Positions 34,151 to 47,000 of a stretch of 64,000 nt of DNA are shown in pieces. Under the pieces are notes generated by a model. That model did no database searches. It saw only the letters and a program-made list of their open reading frames with translations, and was not told the origin of the DNA. Position numbers and translations under genes: made by a program. The stretch's first letter is position 1. Each line of letters opens with the position of its first letter. Origin of the DNA: Diploscapter coronatus (lineage: Eukaryota > Nematoda > Chromadorea > Rhabditida > Rhabditidae); the NCBI GenBank assembly GCA_964036155.1, contig OZ038422.1, positions 13,167,201 to 13,231,200 of the forward strand, given 5' to 3'.

Positions 34151-34316
34151 ATACATGATTTATTGTCTATTTCCAAGGATAGTTTCGAAATTTTGTTTTT
34201 GTTGAGATTTTTATCGATTTAATGTTGTCCGTCGTTCAGCTATCCTTTGAGAGATATCCAGGAAGCACCACGAAGAGGTAGACGAACATCACTTTCCGCC
34301 ACACACACACCTGAAA
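34151..34316. repeat. Dispersed 170-bp repeat, copy 2
   Basis: Same strand and order as 28699-28868: ATACATGATTTATTG, GATATCCAGGAAGCACCACG, GTAGACGAACATCACTT, then CA repeats and CCTGAAA. Confidence 0.7.
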
Positions 34317-34965
34317 ACCGAAAATGCCAAAATGCATTACCCAAAATGAGCACATTTTCTCAAATGAATTTATGCTTGTGCGCGGATATTTTAACCTGGT
34401 TTTTTTTTTGCACAGGGCCATTTCATCAGATTTATCGTCGAGCGAAATGGTACTATTTGAGATATATTGGGTTTAAAGGGTAATTCCTTCCCAAGTTTTT
34501 TTTTTTTTTAATTTCAAATTACCACGTTTCTATCACAAACGCATTTTTGCAAGAGGACTACTTATCGCTCATTTTTTGCTATTCTTATTCTTCTCGATCA
34601 TAGTCGTGGCATTTTATTGATTCCGATTGTCTGCTCAATTTCTGCAACGACTTTCTCTCGATGCTTATTCTCGTTTTTCTTTCCATTATTTTGTTCTTAA
34701 AAAATTTTCGTAATTCTTTTGTTTTTATCTTCAATTTATCGTTCAAATGATTACTTTTTTCCAAATTTCCAAAAAGATCTTGGAAACCTACAAAACTATC
34801 GTCCTTTTCCTTTGCATTTTACTATTTTTATCGAAATTTTTAAGTTATTTTTAGTAAAGATAATGAACTTGAACAAATATTTCAGACGGGTCAAACAAAA
34901 ATAATTTCGTACGGGTGAACTATCGGAATTTCGTTCCGTTTTTCTTGATTTTTCCGAATTTGAAA

Positions 34966-37900
34966 ATGATCCATTGGCGCGGCGAAGACGATGACGAATC
35001 CGAATCTCTAGGTATAAAAGTTGTATTTTTAAAGAGAACTATTTTTAAAAAAAAATCAGAAAACCAGCCAATCATCATGAGAAAGGATCTGATCCGTCTG
35101 CCACCCCGACCTTGCCGTTTGAACAGGCAGCCACATAGCAGAGAGCTCTACAAAGGCGACGATGAGGGAGAGGTGCAGTTGTTGGAATTTTTGGAATAAA
35201 ATGTAGAAGGAAATATTGTCTTGTAGATTTTTGAAAAGATAATAATAATATTTCCCATAGAAATTTGAAGGGTAACTTGAAAAAAACAAAACTACGAGAA
35301 TTCATGACATTTCAGACCGACCCCTCCGACGTCTACCGCCTGCACTATTCAGACTGCATTCCCACTCGGCATGGGCCTTCAGGTACACTAGATTTATAAT
35401 AAATTTTACCTTTCGGTTAATTTGGACTCTGTGTTAAATAAAATGCGAAATATCAGCATTTGAACCTAGAATAAATTTAATTATGATTTAGAATGATTTA
35501 TTTGCAGACGTTGTCGATTGCGAGCCCTCCACTTCAAGTTCATCTGAACTGCTGAACGAAGTCATCAACCAGACCGCTCTGCATGCCGCCCTTCAGTCCG
35601 AAGTTGTGGTAATTATTTTAATCTCTTAATTAAAAACATTTTTTTTCATTGATACAAATTTTACTCTATGCAAAATAAAAATCTTTTTAAAGTTTATTTT
35701 TGAAGGAAATTTTTTGTAAGAAATAAAATTGGCAATATTTGCAGCTAAACGCTCAAGCCACCGAACTGTCTCTGGGTCCGCGTCTGAGGCTGCTTCTCGA
35801 AGACGAATTGGCTCAAGTCAAGAGAAAAGAGGAAAACGACTCCAATGGGATTTACTACGTAAGATTCTTTTCCCTTTTTAATTCTTCGAATTTCTTGGAA
35901 AGTATTCTTTTTGAGAGAAAACTTTGAAAATAATCTTCATTTTTAGATGCTCGACTACATTAAGATCAACACGTCCAGCACGTCTAGTGATCCGCTTAGG
36001 CGAATTCGGGTAAAATTAAAGACAAATAGGAAAATAAAAATTTAATCAATTTTGTATTTTGTCCCTCTTTCATTTCGCTTTTCACTATTTTTGCATATAA
36101 AAAAATTCAGGTCTCCGCGCCCGACCAGATCAACTTCACGAATGAATGCCAGAAGACGCATCAAGCGCTAGTCCAATTGGATCTAGAAGCCAACGCGGAT
36201 GGAAGTGTCGAGTTGGCAATCCCTTCTGGTGGATATGGGGTGATTCTTTTAAAAATGAATTTTATAAATTTTATTCTCTGACGTTTCTTTTTCCTTGTTC
36301 TATTTGCTACCTATCATTCAATATAAACTTTTTTTTTTTGGAAAGGATAGTTTAATGACAAAATGCAAATATAAATTAATATGGAAGTGATGAAATAAAA
36401 TAATAATTTTTAGTTCTCCCTCGGCGACGGCGGCACTTGTCGACTGATCTCGAAGGACGATACTCTACATTTGCGATGCCCGTTCGCGCTTCGAGAACAA
36501 TTCAGCAACGAAGATCCCAGGAATCCGACGGTAGTTTTTTGGATTTTCATATTAAATTTTTAAAAATATTTTTCAGACCCGCCACCTCTCAGGATGGGAA
36601 TTGATGTGCTTGAAAAGGGGAGAAGAAAAAGAAAAGGAAAATAAGGAAAAATTCGTCGACAAGGGGGATCTGATTCTGAAATTCGACGATTTGAACATAA
36701 GAAATGAGTTTCTGAAGAGCCATCCTAAGATTGCGGTAGTTATTTAAATTTTTTAAAATTATAAAATATCGATTTTCATGGAAAATAGATTCTTTTTCCA
36801 GAAATCCTCATTGGAAATGCTGCCCGGCTATAATCCCGCGCGTGAAGAGGAAGTGGTTATGTTCTGGTACATCAGGTGGATTTGCGAACCCATCAAGTAT
36901 AGTTCCTACAGCACGGTTGAAGCTACGGTTAAAGTAAGTCTTTTTTTTTTAAAGAAATATTTTGAAATCTATTTAATTTCTGATATTTTTTTCTTCTATT
37001 TAAAATGGAGGTGCGAAAATTCGAAGAATAAAATGCCACAAAATAATGATTTGTTGTTAATTCGACTTGAATTCGCAGCTGAAATCCGTTCTGGACGTTG
37101 AGTATTGCCGGAAAGTTTTGAAGGCGAACGGGTTCGCAGTTTGCGATACGACCAAGAACAGACGATTCAATGATCCGATCGAGACCAGGAAGGTTGGTAT
37201 TTTTTGTTGTAATTTTTCACAAATGAAATTTTAAAATATTCTTTTCCTAACGTCCATAAAACAGCTCTTTTCTTCAGTTAAATTCTACCATTTCAAAATA
37301 TACGAACCTTTCAAGAATTAAGCGGGAAAAACGGTTCTTTTTTAAAAATAAAATTTGAATTTAAAAAGTAAACATTCAATTTTCAGTTATTCATTGAGTG
37401 CGGAATCCCCAATTGGTTCTCGACGCAGGGCATGTTGACCGATCTGGTCGGTCACATTCTCGACATCAACTCCATCGAATACGAGGACATCTACTTTGTC
37501 AGGTAGAGGTTTTGAAATGCTTAAAAACATGAGATCTCGTTCAAATCTCAAAATTGGTCTAAAATGCCGGCATTTGAAAATTTAAAATTTTGAAAGGTAA
37601 TAATCTTAACTCCAGAATGCGCAACTGCCCGGAAAACGTGGTGTCCATGAGACGGGAACTCGCCAAAATCAGGAAGCGCATTTACATGGCTTCTTTGGAC
37701 ATGCGCTACCCGCTCCACGAGCGAATCAATTCCAGAAACATCGATCTCGCTAATATGGTTGGGGTTTTTCTCTTTAAATAAATTTAAAAATATTATTTCG
37801 AAGCTAAAAAAATTACATCAAATATTTCTAATTTTCCAAGCCTATTTGTGATCCCAAAGTTTGCTTGATGAAATTTCAAATTTCTTAAAAATACGAAACA

Positions 37901-40900
37901 ACTGTTGATAAAAAAATAAAATAAAACCATTTTCAGTACTATTTCGAGTCGGCGCCATATCCGTGGCCGTTCGAGGTGCTGCCCGGCCGAGTGCTCTTCG
38001 CAGACCCGGATCCGTGGAGCAGGGATGCCGAGAAGCGAATGGATGCTACTGGATTCCCCATCGACAGGAGAGACGACGCATCGGCTGAAGTCATCTGGAC
38101 TGATTACGAGGTTGAATTCAAATTTTTTGTTTTGCAAACACTGAAAGGCATCCTCGTGATATTTTATTTAACAATCGATTGGAATTGGTTTGAAAATAGA
38201 AAAAAGAACATTATTATTTCATACAAACAGATGGGAAAGTGCTCGCTTTTGTGAAGATGTAGAGAAGTACACCATCTTGTGAGGTCTACAAAATTAGCAA
38301 ATAGGGGCACGATTCTGAAGGATCAGGAATTTTTAGAAGGCCGAAATCTTCACGAACTACTTCTCTCGGATCACGCCAGACGACTGCCAATGGCATATGA
38401 GGGAACACGACAGGAATGGGGTATATTATTATTATTATTGTTTTTTTTTCAATGTATGCTAATCTTTAGGCTCGCTTGACTTTCGGCTACAGAACCACTC
38501 TCTACATCTCCAAGGCCATCCGGATTGCCTGCGATTCCGAATTGCGGTATTCAATTTTAAACTATGCTAATTTTAGCGTCTTATTTTTCTTTTAAATTTA
38601 GGGATTTGGATAAAGATCTACGAAATCTCCACTATCAATATCCCGAAGACGGGCCACCGGTGAAAGACGAACTTGTTAAAAGGGAGAGGTTAGGAAATAT
38701 TAATTTATGCCAACTTTCTAGTATTTTTAGATAGAAGTTTATGACTATTTGTTAACTTTTAATGTTTTCTATTTTCTTGATTTTTCGTTATTTTTTTTTT
38801 TTAAATTACTAATTTTCTCATGTTTCAGATACTGGGCCCAGCTGATCGATGAAAACGACGATCTGTTCAAGTCGAACGACGGCGACAACGCCACGATGCT
38901 TACCGTCGAGGGATATCCCAGAGAGTGAGTGGATTTCGTAATATACGGGGGATTTCAGATATCATTTTTCGAATTCTAAAGAAAGAATGAATTTCATAGT
39001 TCTTCTTTCGCATATTAAAAGAAGAGTTCGTGTATCTTTTTACAAAGAGGACTTCATATACTCGCTCATTTGAGGCTCTTCGACGAGGCCTTGCAGCAGG
39101 TGAAGCGAATTTTGACGGGTCGAACGATCGACTGTTCTGATATGGAGAAAGAGGGCCGATTGCTGTATGGGTGAGTCTGGAAAATTTGAAACTTATTAAT
39201 CTTGGCTAAAAATTATTCAATTTTTTAGATTATGATAAAGAGTACGCAATTTCTTATGTTTGAACATTCTCATATTCTTATTTGAAAATTAGCACATTTA
39301 CCGCCTGCTTTGATTTTTAGCTTTGGAGCGCGCTGGCTGAAGAATGAGCTGAGGAAATCTCCGATGCAGCGAGTGGTGACGGACGTGAATCTGATGCGCA
39401 AGACGCTGACGATCTGGGGGCCGGCAGACGAGGTCAATCGGCTCATCGACAATGCCAGGCACTTTTCCAATCATTCCGACGAGTTTTTCGTCGAGACGGA
39501 AATCGCCATCGCCCCGCCCAGGTTCCCCGATCACATCCGACCCGTCCTCGTTAAAATTGGACTCGAGAAAATCAGGTAAAGGCCTATTTCGGCAAGAAGA
39601 GCAGAAAATTAGATTATTGAAGATAGATAGGTTCTGCAAAATAAGTAATATAGATAGTTTTGCTGTAGAAATTTAAGTAATTTTGAGAATAATATTGATG
39701 CTTTTTCAGTCAAATCACTGGCGGCGCAAAAATTTCCACCAATGGGACGAGTCCCAGGAACTGGACGGCCTTAAATTTCAAGGGCTCCATCGCTCAGTTT
39801 GATCGGCTCGATAAATTTCTGAATGAGCTTTTGGAAGAGGTATTTTTGTCTTTGAAAAAATTGTTAAACGAATTTTTCTACAATCTTTTTGAAAATTTAA
39901 TTTCTATTTGAAATTTTCTTAAAATAGCAAATTTAGCTCCCCTCCTTCTGCGGGGTTCTACCCGACTTCAGTTACGTCCCGCACTGTCCGATCTGTCTGA
40001 CAACGATCACCAAGGCGTTCTACTGTTTGGAGCTGTGCGGGCACTACTACTGCCTGGACTGCTTCGCCAACATGGTAATTAAATGGATAATTACCCTCTA
40101 ATTAAATGACTTAATTATCTAAATTAAGGTCCTTGACAAAGTGCAGTCCCGCAACCTGAGTTTCGTCTGTTTAAAGCCAGATTGCCAACACAAGATCGCC
40201 GTTACGGACATTCTGGTATTTTAATTTACATTTTTGACTTCTAATTATGATATCAAACACAGAAAACATCATTGGATATCTATCTTTTTATATTCGGGGA
40301 ATTCGTATAATTTTCAATCAATAAGAAACGGGACTTAAGTTGCAAAATATTCCATACATTTCAGAGAATTATTCTCGGCCCCTCGAATCGGATCAAGTCG
40401 TTGGACGCCGTCAAATTGGAGCCTTTGCTGAGATCGCTGAAGGACAGCATCGCGTTCGGCGACACGGAAACTATGCGCGTCTGCCCCACGCCGGACTGCT
40501 ACGGGCTGATTCCGGTAAATTTTTTTCTATTCTTTGAAAATTATTCTATTTTTATTTGTTTAAATTTATATCTTTTTTTATATAATTGAAACTTAGATTT
40601 CTGATCGATATTATGATATTTTCGATGAATTAGACCTGTTAAAATTAGTTTTAAGAAAAAATGAATGATCATTTTACATTTCAGTTCAATCCGAATGACC
40701 AGCCGCCCGGCCTGCCCACGTCGCACCAGATTAAGTGCGTCGAGTGCAACAAGTACCGATGTGCTGGAAGGTAAAATTAAACATTGATTTTTATTCTTTT
40801 ATTTTCATACGAATTCATATTTTTGGTTTTTGTATCGTATTTTCCTCGAGGTTTTCTTCACAATTTGAATTGAAATATTATTTTCAGAAATTGCCTATCT

Positions 40901-41758
40901 CGTCCGCACCCCGGAGAAACCTGTGCGCAAGCCGAAATTCTGCGTCAGAACGCAGACGAATCGCTGAAGGCGTACAAAAGGGTCGTGGGCGAGCAGAACC
41001 TGAAGAGTTGCCCTTCGTGTACGATGTTCATCGAGAAGGACGTCGGCTGCAACCACATGGAATGCACCAAATGCAGGATACACTTCTGCTGGGAGTGCGG
41101 CTATCAGGTACGGATTTTAAAAAATGTTTAAAAGTTATTACTATTATTATTGAAACGTGATTTTTATATGAGAAAATCTTTTTAGAAGGCATTAAATTGA
41201 AGCACCTATTTTTAAGTTGTTTTCAGAGCAAAGAAAGAGCCGAGTTGTATCGTCATTTGGGAGAGGCGCATGGTAGCTACGGCGGTGGATGGCAGATTCA
41301 GGGCAATCAGGTCTTGCAGGTAGAAAAGCGAACACTTCTGAACTTGCCCTATTCATAAAATAATTCGGCTCAACTCTTTCTCCATACATTCTAGATGCAT
41401 AATATTGAAAAAAAACATATTTCATTCAAAACCAATGGAAAAAACACAAGGTTCAATTTGTTCTTCTTTAATTTCGAAGTAAAAATATTCTTCAGGCCCT
41501 GCCTGACTAATTTTACAAAAAGGATGACGGAATTAAGAAAAACAAATTGAAATGCCCTTGGGGCGAAATTAAAGGGAATGAACTTTTGAGGCTCCACCCG
41601 GCGAGTTCGTCCCGAACGATGTGATGGGCATGGCTGTATTTATGGAAGAAATGGACGAGATGGACGAGATCGCACCTGCAGACTGGGCCAATTGGCTTGA
41701 TGCCAACCACGTCGGTGCGGAGCTATTCGAGGCCATGTTAGAGGACGACTTTAATTAA
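34966..41758 (+). CDS. RBR-type (RING1-IBR-RING2) E3 ubiquitin ligase, long N-terminus
   Basis: A 28-exon model, about 1,150 residues, from ATG 34966 to TAA 41756-41758, in phase throughout. RING1 lies in exon 39937-40076 (CPICLTTITKAFYC, then CGHYYCLDC), followed by a loop with CLKPDCQH. The IBR spans 40365-40770 (VCPTPDCYG, CVECNKYRC). RING2 is in exon 40888-41107: CPSCTMFIEKDVGCNHMECT with the Cys of GCNHM as the expected thioester catalytic Cys, then CWECG. Family role: HECT/RING hybrid ligases that load ubiquitin on the RING2 Cys. The C-terminus is acidic (MEEMDEMDE..., ending LEDDFN). The first 840 residues contain no motif I can name with confidence; the region just before RING1 (DVNLMRKTLTIWGPADEVN) loosely recalls the KH-like spacer of plant helicase-RBR proteins, an inference only. 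An exon at 38330-38412 (KAEIFTNYFSRITPDDCQW) is needed between two longer ones. Confidence 0.88.
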
Positions 41759-44041
41759 TTCAACCCGAAAATGACTAAAATGGTAAGACACCGAAAAACT
41801 GGTTCACTAAAATTTTTGGTTACGAGTACTTTTGCCTACAGTTTCGAATACTTTTAAACTAAATTTGTTGAATACTTTTCTACCAAAAATTATTTAATTT
41901 GCTTACTTTCTTTTTATCGAGATATGAAAATACTCTTAACCATAAAAATTCCTTCAAACTCCTGTGATCATTTCTCAAATGATTTGTGATAAAATAAGAT
42001 GTTATTTTATGAAATACCGAAAATTTTATTTTTTAGCGGAATATTTTAGGGTATTTCATGAAAGTCCTACTATTTGATATCTTCCTCCCATCATATCTGG
42101 TACTTGACAATTCCTGCCATAATTCGAAAAAACACCTGGCTATAGTATTTTATATTTGTACTGAAAAGATCTACAATTTCTACTAGAATTTTATGATAGG
42201 CTTATTTTTGGCAACCTGAAAAAGTAGTAATTTAGTAACGCACTAAATGGTGTAGAAAAGGGTAAAAGTATCTCCCCTATTTACACTTTCATAGATTATT
42301 ACATTACCGAGTTACTACTCTTCCTAATTGTCCTATTTTTGAAGTTATTTTATTACTGTAGCATAAACAGACAACTTTCATTCTCGCTATCTCTTGTCAT
42401 TCCATATTATAATTGTCAGATCAAAATAACCATGCGACACTTTTGTAAAATTTAAAGTGAGGTATAGTTTTCCAACTCTAGTACTCAATTTCTTGGAATC
42501 ACGGAATATCGTGTTTATGCAATTTCATCGCCACAGATTTACCATCGTACTCGAAAATGCTTTCATCCATCTTTTCAGGCAACTTGTGTTTTATCTTTAC
42601 GTTGATTTTTTCAGGGCTCTTGAAAACTTTCCCTGAATTTTTTCCGAGATAAAAAATCGGGTAGAATTTTCTTTCTGTGCAATGTTCACTCATGGATTGT
42701 TGTGTTAGCTGTGTTAAAGATTTGTCGAAGAAAAGTAACGAGTTGATTAAAAATTTCAAGAAAAAACTAGTTTACATAAAAAAATTCACCAAAAAAGCTG
42801 AACTTCGCAGGAAAAAATGGCAAATTTTGAAAGTTAGTCTCCACTTTTGCATGTGAAATTTGAATACTCTAGGGGGCGGTTTCGGGCGAAGTTCAGTAAT
42901 AGACTTTTTGATTTATGCGAGAAAGAATAGCGCGCTTATATCTGGCTATATTCCATTTCTTTCTTTTTCTTTCTTTCTTTTCTTTCTCTCCCCCTCCATT
43001 TCTATACTATTTCTGCCACCCTCATATCTGTCTCGATTAGCATGCTTATTAGAATGCACAGCTTACACAATTTCAGAGAGCGTTGCCTCTAATTTTCTAT
43101 CTTTGGCATTTTATGCAAAATCTTCCCTTTAAATATGCCGACATTATAGAAAGGATGCAAAATTCTAGATTTTAACGCTAAATTTTTATTCAAATTAAAT
43201 TCAGGAGTTCTCATTTTATATCGACATTTTTAGCTCTAAGATCGCTAAATTTCCCCGAAAACATCTCCAAATACCAAGGTTAAAGTACAAAATCAACGCT
43301 TTGTACTTGCGGTTAGATTCCAATTAACCTTTCAAGTTTTCTCTAAATTGTCCGAAAAATCATTTCCCCAGCCCCATTTTTGTGTGTTGACTTTGGTAAT
43401 TTCCGTTCTCGCGAAGAGCCTCTAATATCTCCTTTTTTGATTCCCCTTCTTGTCTTTGCGTCCCTAATCCTTGTGAAAAAGGGGCGTGGTTTGGGCGGAT
43501 TATCTAAATCCTTAGAAGAGGGGGGACTGAGGCATAAGATATGTGAAACACAAATTTTCCTTTTTCAAAAGATTTAAGATTTTTTCTCTTGTAGATTTGA
43601 ATATTTAAATCGTTTTTTTTTCAATTTTTAAGGTCAATCATTTTCCCTAAGTTTTAATTTTTTATACCTTTCTTTTGCAAGATTCCCACACCACGCACTC
43701 CAAATTACCAGACCTACAAAATACATTTATTTTTCTGAATGAAAATACGAAAAAAGCGTGATATATTCGAAATTCCCTCAAATTAAGCGGAATAAAATTG
43801 CCTATTCCTCTAATTTCAAATCAGATTTCGTTTTAATTGCATACTCTTCGTCATATCTTCTAAAATCTCTAGCTCCTCTATGCTAAATTCCACGTTCTCT
43901 TGAAAATGTTCCAACTTGCAATTATTTTTTCTGCAAATTTTAATGCCAGCCTTTATATTCTGGACTTTCGCAAAATATTTATCCTCATGAGTTTTGAAAC
44001 CTCTCCAAAGCTATAAGCTTCTGTAAAACTTTGTAGTTCAG
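41759..44041. other. Intergenic
   Basis: No supported gene. A pyrimidine-rich tract (TTTCT repeats) lies at about 42955-43010. TTCAG directly abuts the ATG at 44042, a likely trans-splice acceptor for the next gene. Confidence 0.5.
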
Positions 44042-47000
44042 ATGTCCAACCTCTACACTAAACTGTCTATGGGCTCATCCGATCTAACCGACGAATCAGC
44101 TTTGTCTATTTCGCCTCAGCCTCCCAGAAAGGGTGTTCCTGAAAAGGCTGTTGAAACTAATGACGATATTATTCAAAAACCTAAAGATATTCACTCATCT
44201 AAAGTAGACCATATGGAAAAGATCATTAAAAAGAAGGTTAGTTTGTTAAAAATTTAAATTAATAGACAAAAATCGAATAAACCATAATATAGTGATGAAA
44301 GCGGGATATTTATGCTTCTATTTACTACTTTATTAGTGAACTTTTTTACTTTTAATACGCGTCATACTGTAATTAAATAAAGAAAATTTCGACTTTTTAC
44401 TTCCCTTTTCAGCCCCAACCCACTAATTTCCGTTGTAAACACGGAAACTCGGGCTTTTCTTTTGCAGTTCTTAAAATTAAGGATTATTTTGTTTCAGATT
44501 GAAATTTAAATATCACATTTTATAGAAAATAGTACATTTCTAAATATACACTTGTCAAAAATCATCAAACTCCCAAATAACTTATCAAATATGTCATTCT
44601 CTGTTGTCCTACATGCGCCGAACTTTTCCTATATCCTGAGGGGATATGCGAAATTCTTATGATATCAATTCTCTATACCTATGTTTTATAGGGTAGAGCT
44701 TGAAAGTCGACTGGGATATCTAAAACGCAAATAAAAGAGGATTTTGTTTGATGGCTTATGTCTTTGATTGCATCTGATATGCTTCGTCAAGCTCCCCTTT
44801 TGCAGAAATACGCATAAAAACCACAAAGATCGCGCATAGCTTTTTATTTATGCATAAATAAGGAAGAAAATGAGATTTTTAACTTCCAAAGTTTGAAAAT
44901 TTAACCTCAAACTTCAAGATGGAAAACCTAAGCTTCCAACTTAAAATCTAACTTCAATCTTAATTTAGCATTATAATATTCATATCTAAATCTAGATTCA
45001 GGTATATCTAATCCAAAAATCTCCCCAATAATCCCAGGCTATCTTGTATGTCTAGTGACCCGTAACAACCTAAATCCTCTTGAACTGTGCTTGCGACTAT
45101 TCTGCGCTTTTGTGCCGGGGTCAATAATTGCGGAAACGCGCACAATGCGCGTGGTAAAATGTCACACACAAAGCCGCATACATTGCATATTCCGGAGAAA
45201 TAGCACATATCCTAGAGAGAGGCGAAAGATATTAGCCTCACTTTTATGGACAGATGCTAGAATGACCGATAGCCTATAATTACCCTCCACGCCCTTAGTT
45301 TAAGGCGTACTTAGCGTCAATCTCGTTAGGCGAAATTGAGAACAATATTGTGAAATGTCGATAATAAATCTGTGAGAAATTGCATTATTTGACAGATGGT
45401 CTAGGACATTGTCAATATTGCTTCAGAGAGCGTGTTCTTATGCATGGGTTTTATTTTAAGATGTAAGACAAAGTATGGACTTTCGTTCATCATAATTTTA
45501 TGTCTAACTTTAGAACATTTTCGCACTTAAACTTGTAGATTTCAAGTAATATCACATTTTACGATATATAAAATACAAATTTATATATCTGAGTTTTCTA
45601 TGTCCATTTCGAAATCTACTTCTTTTCTTCTCTGCTATCTGATCACTATCTCATTTCATTTCGCAAATGCGGCGAAACTACTAATCAACGCATATGTGTT
45701 CTGTGCATAAAAGAATAAAGCAGGCTGAAATAATGCGGAAATTATTCGGACATAGTGAAATTAGGGGGAATTTAGAAGGAAAATACGGGGACACTCCGTA
45801 ATTATCGACTCAAAATTCAAAGAAAAGTGAAATGTTCGAAATGTAGTTAGCGATATGGGAATTAGCTCTAAAAATTCTGAAACATACGAAAATCTCAGAG
45901 AAATGGTTGGACTTCATTTAAATCGAGCAAAAATATTCTTTCCTGCAAGTGTAAAGTTTATGTCATTTAAAGCATTCATGAAATAACAAAGTTTTCTTCG
46001 CAATTTTTGACATTTACGAAAATCTCCTATATGAAAAGCTGGACTTCGTCGAAATTCAACAAAAGATCCGACTTAAATGTTATAATTTATTACTTTTAGA
46101 ATATTTTAACTTCCTTTGAAAATTTTGCATCGACAATATGATCAAAATTCAGGCCATAATTTGAATTCGAAGCCCTATTATCTCTGCAAAATATGCTTAT
46201 TACGCGCTAATCTTAAGCCATATGAATTTGTAAGCTCTATGAATCATTTCGAGGATTCACAACGAGCAAGATCCCTAAATTTATCGGGATAACAAACTCT
46301 AAATCCGAGATTAATTTTATCCTTTAATCTTGGAAACTTTATTCACTACAATACATTGTTTAAAGGATAATATCTCATCACAAATAAAAGATATTTGAAT
46401 GGGGAATTTCATATATCCCCCACAAAATATTGATTTATACATCCGGCTTAAGATATCTAAAATCCATCTTTCCGGTCTAACTAAAAATATTTATTTCGAG
46501 AAAAACCCCGAAGATAGTTTTTTGCTGTAAAATCGTATAATTTTAGAAGATATATTATTTTAAATCTGAAATAAAATAATTAAAGAAGATATTCTTTCAA
46601 GATAAACCCATGAAAATAATGTGGATTTTAATTATGGCAGGCAGTTTTAGTGCCTATTTTTTAACATGGGGCTAGAGATTGAAAACCGAGAAACTCGGAA
46701 AGTTGATTCTTCGCTGAAATATGCATGAGACGCTAGAATTGGCGAGTAATTAGCCGGGAGAAATAGTGTTCAAATTTGAGAGAGAGAAAAGAAGCAAATA
46801 ATGCTCAATCTCGACTTTGAAATTGCGCTGATTCTATTAGTCAAACATCATTAAATTAAAACTAGATGGCTAAATATGATTAAAAAAAAACAAAATAAAT
46901 AGGCCAAAAATAGAGCATAATGAATAGAATTTCATTTAATGTATAAAGTTATATTGAACAACATAGATTTAGAGAGGAAAAAGTCTAGACTATGATATTA

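Larger units (their letters stand above)
33777..34965. other. Intergenic with two repeats
   Basis: No gene seen apart from the elements at 33911 and 34151. Confidence 0.5.

Noticed and set aside
39270..39639. Minus-strand frames of 66 and 113 codons
   Set aside because: They overlap the long RBR exon in antisense and lack splice context.
42499..42759. Minus-strand 86-codon frame
   Set aside because: No recognisable domain, no clear splice partners and AT-rich composition. Not supportable as a gene.
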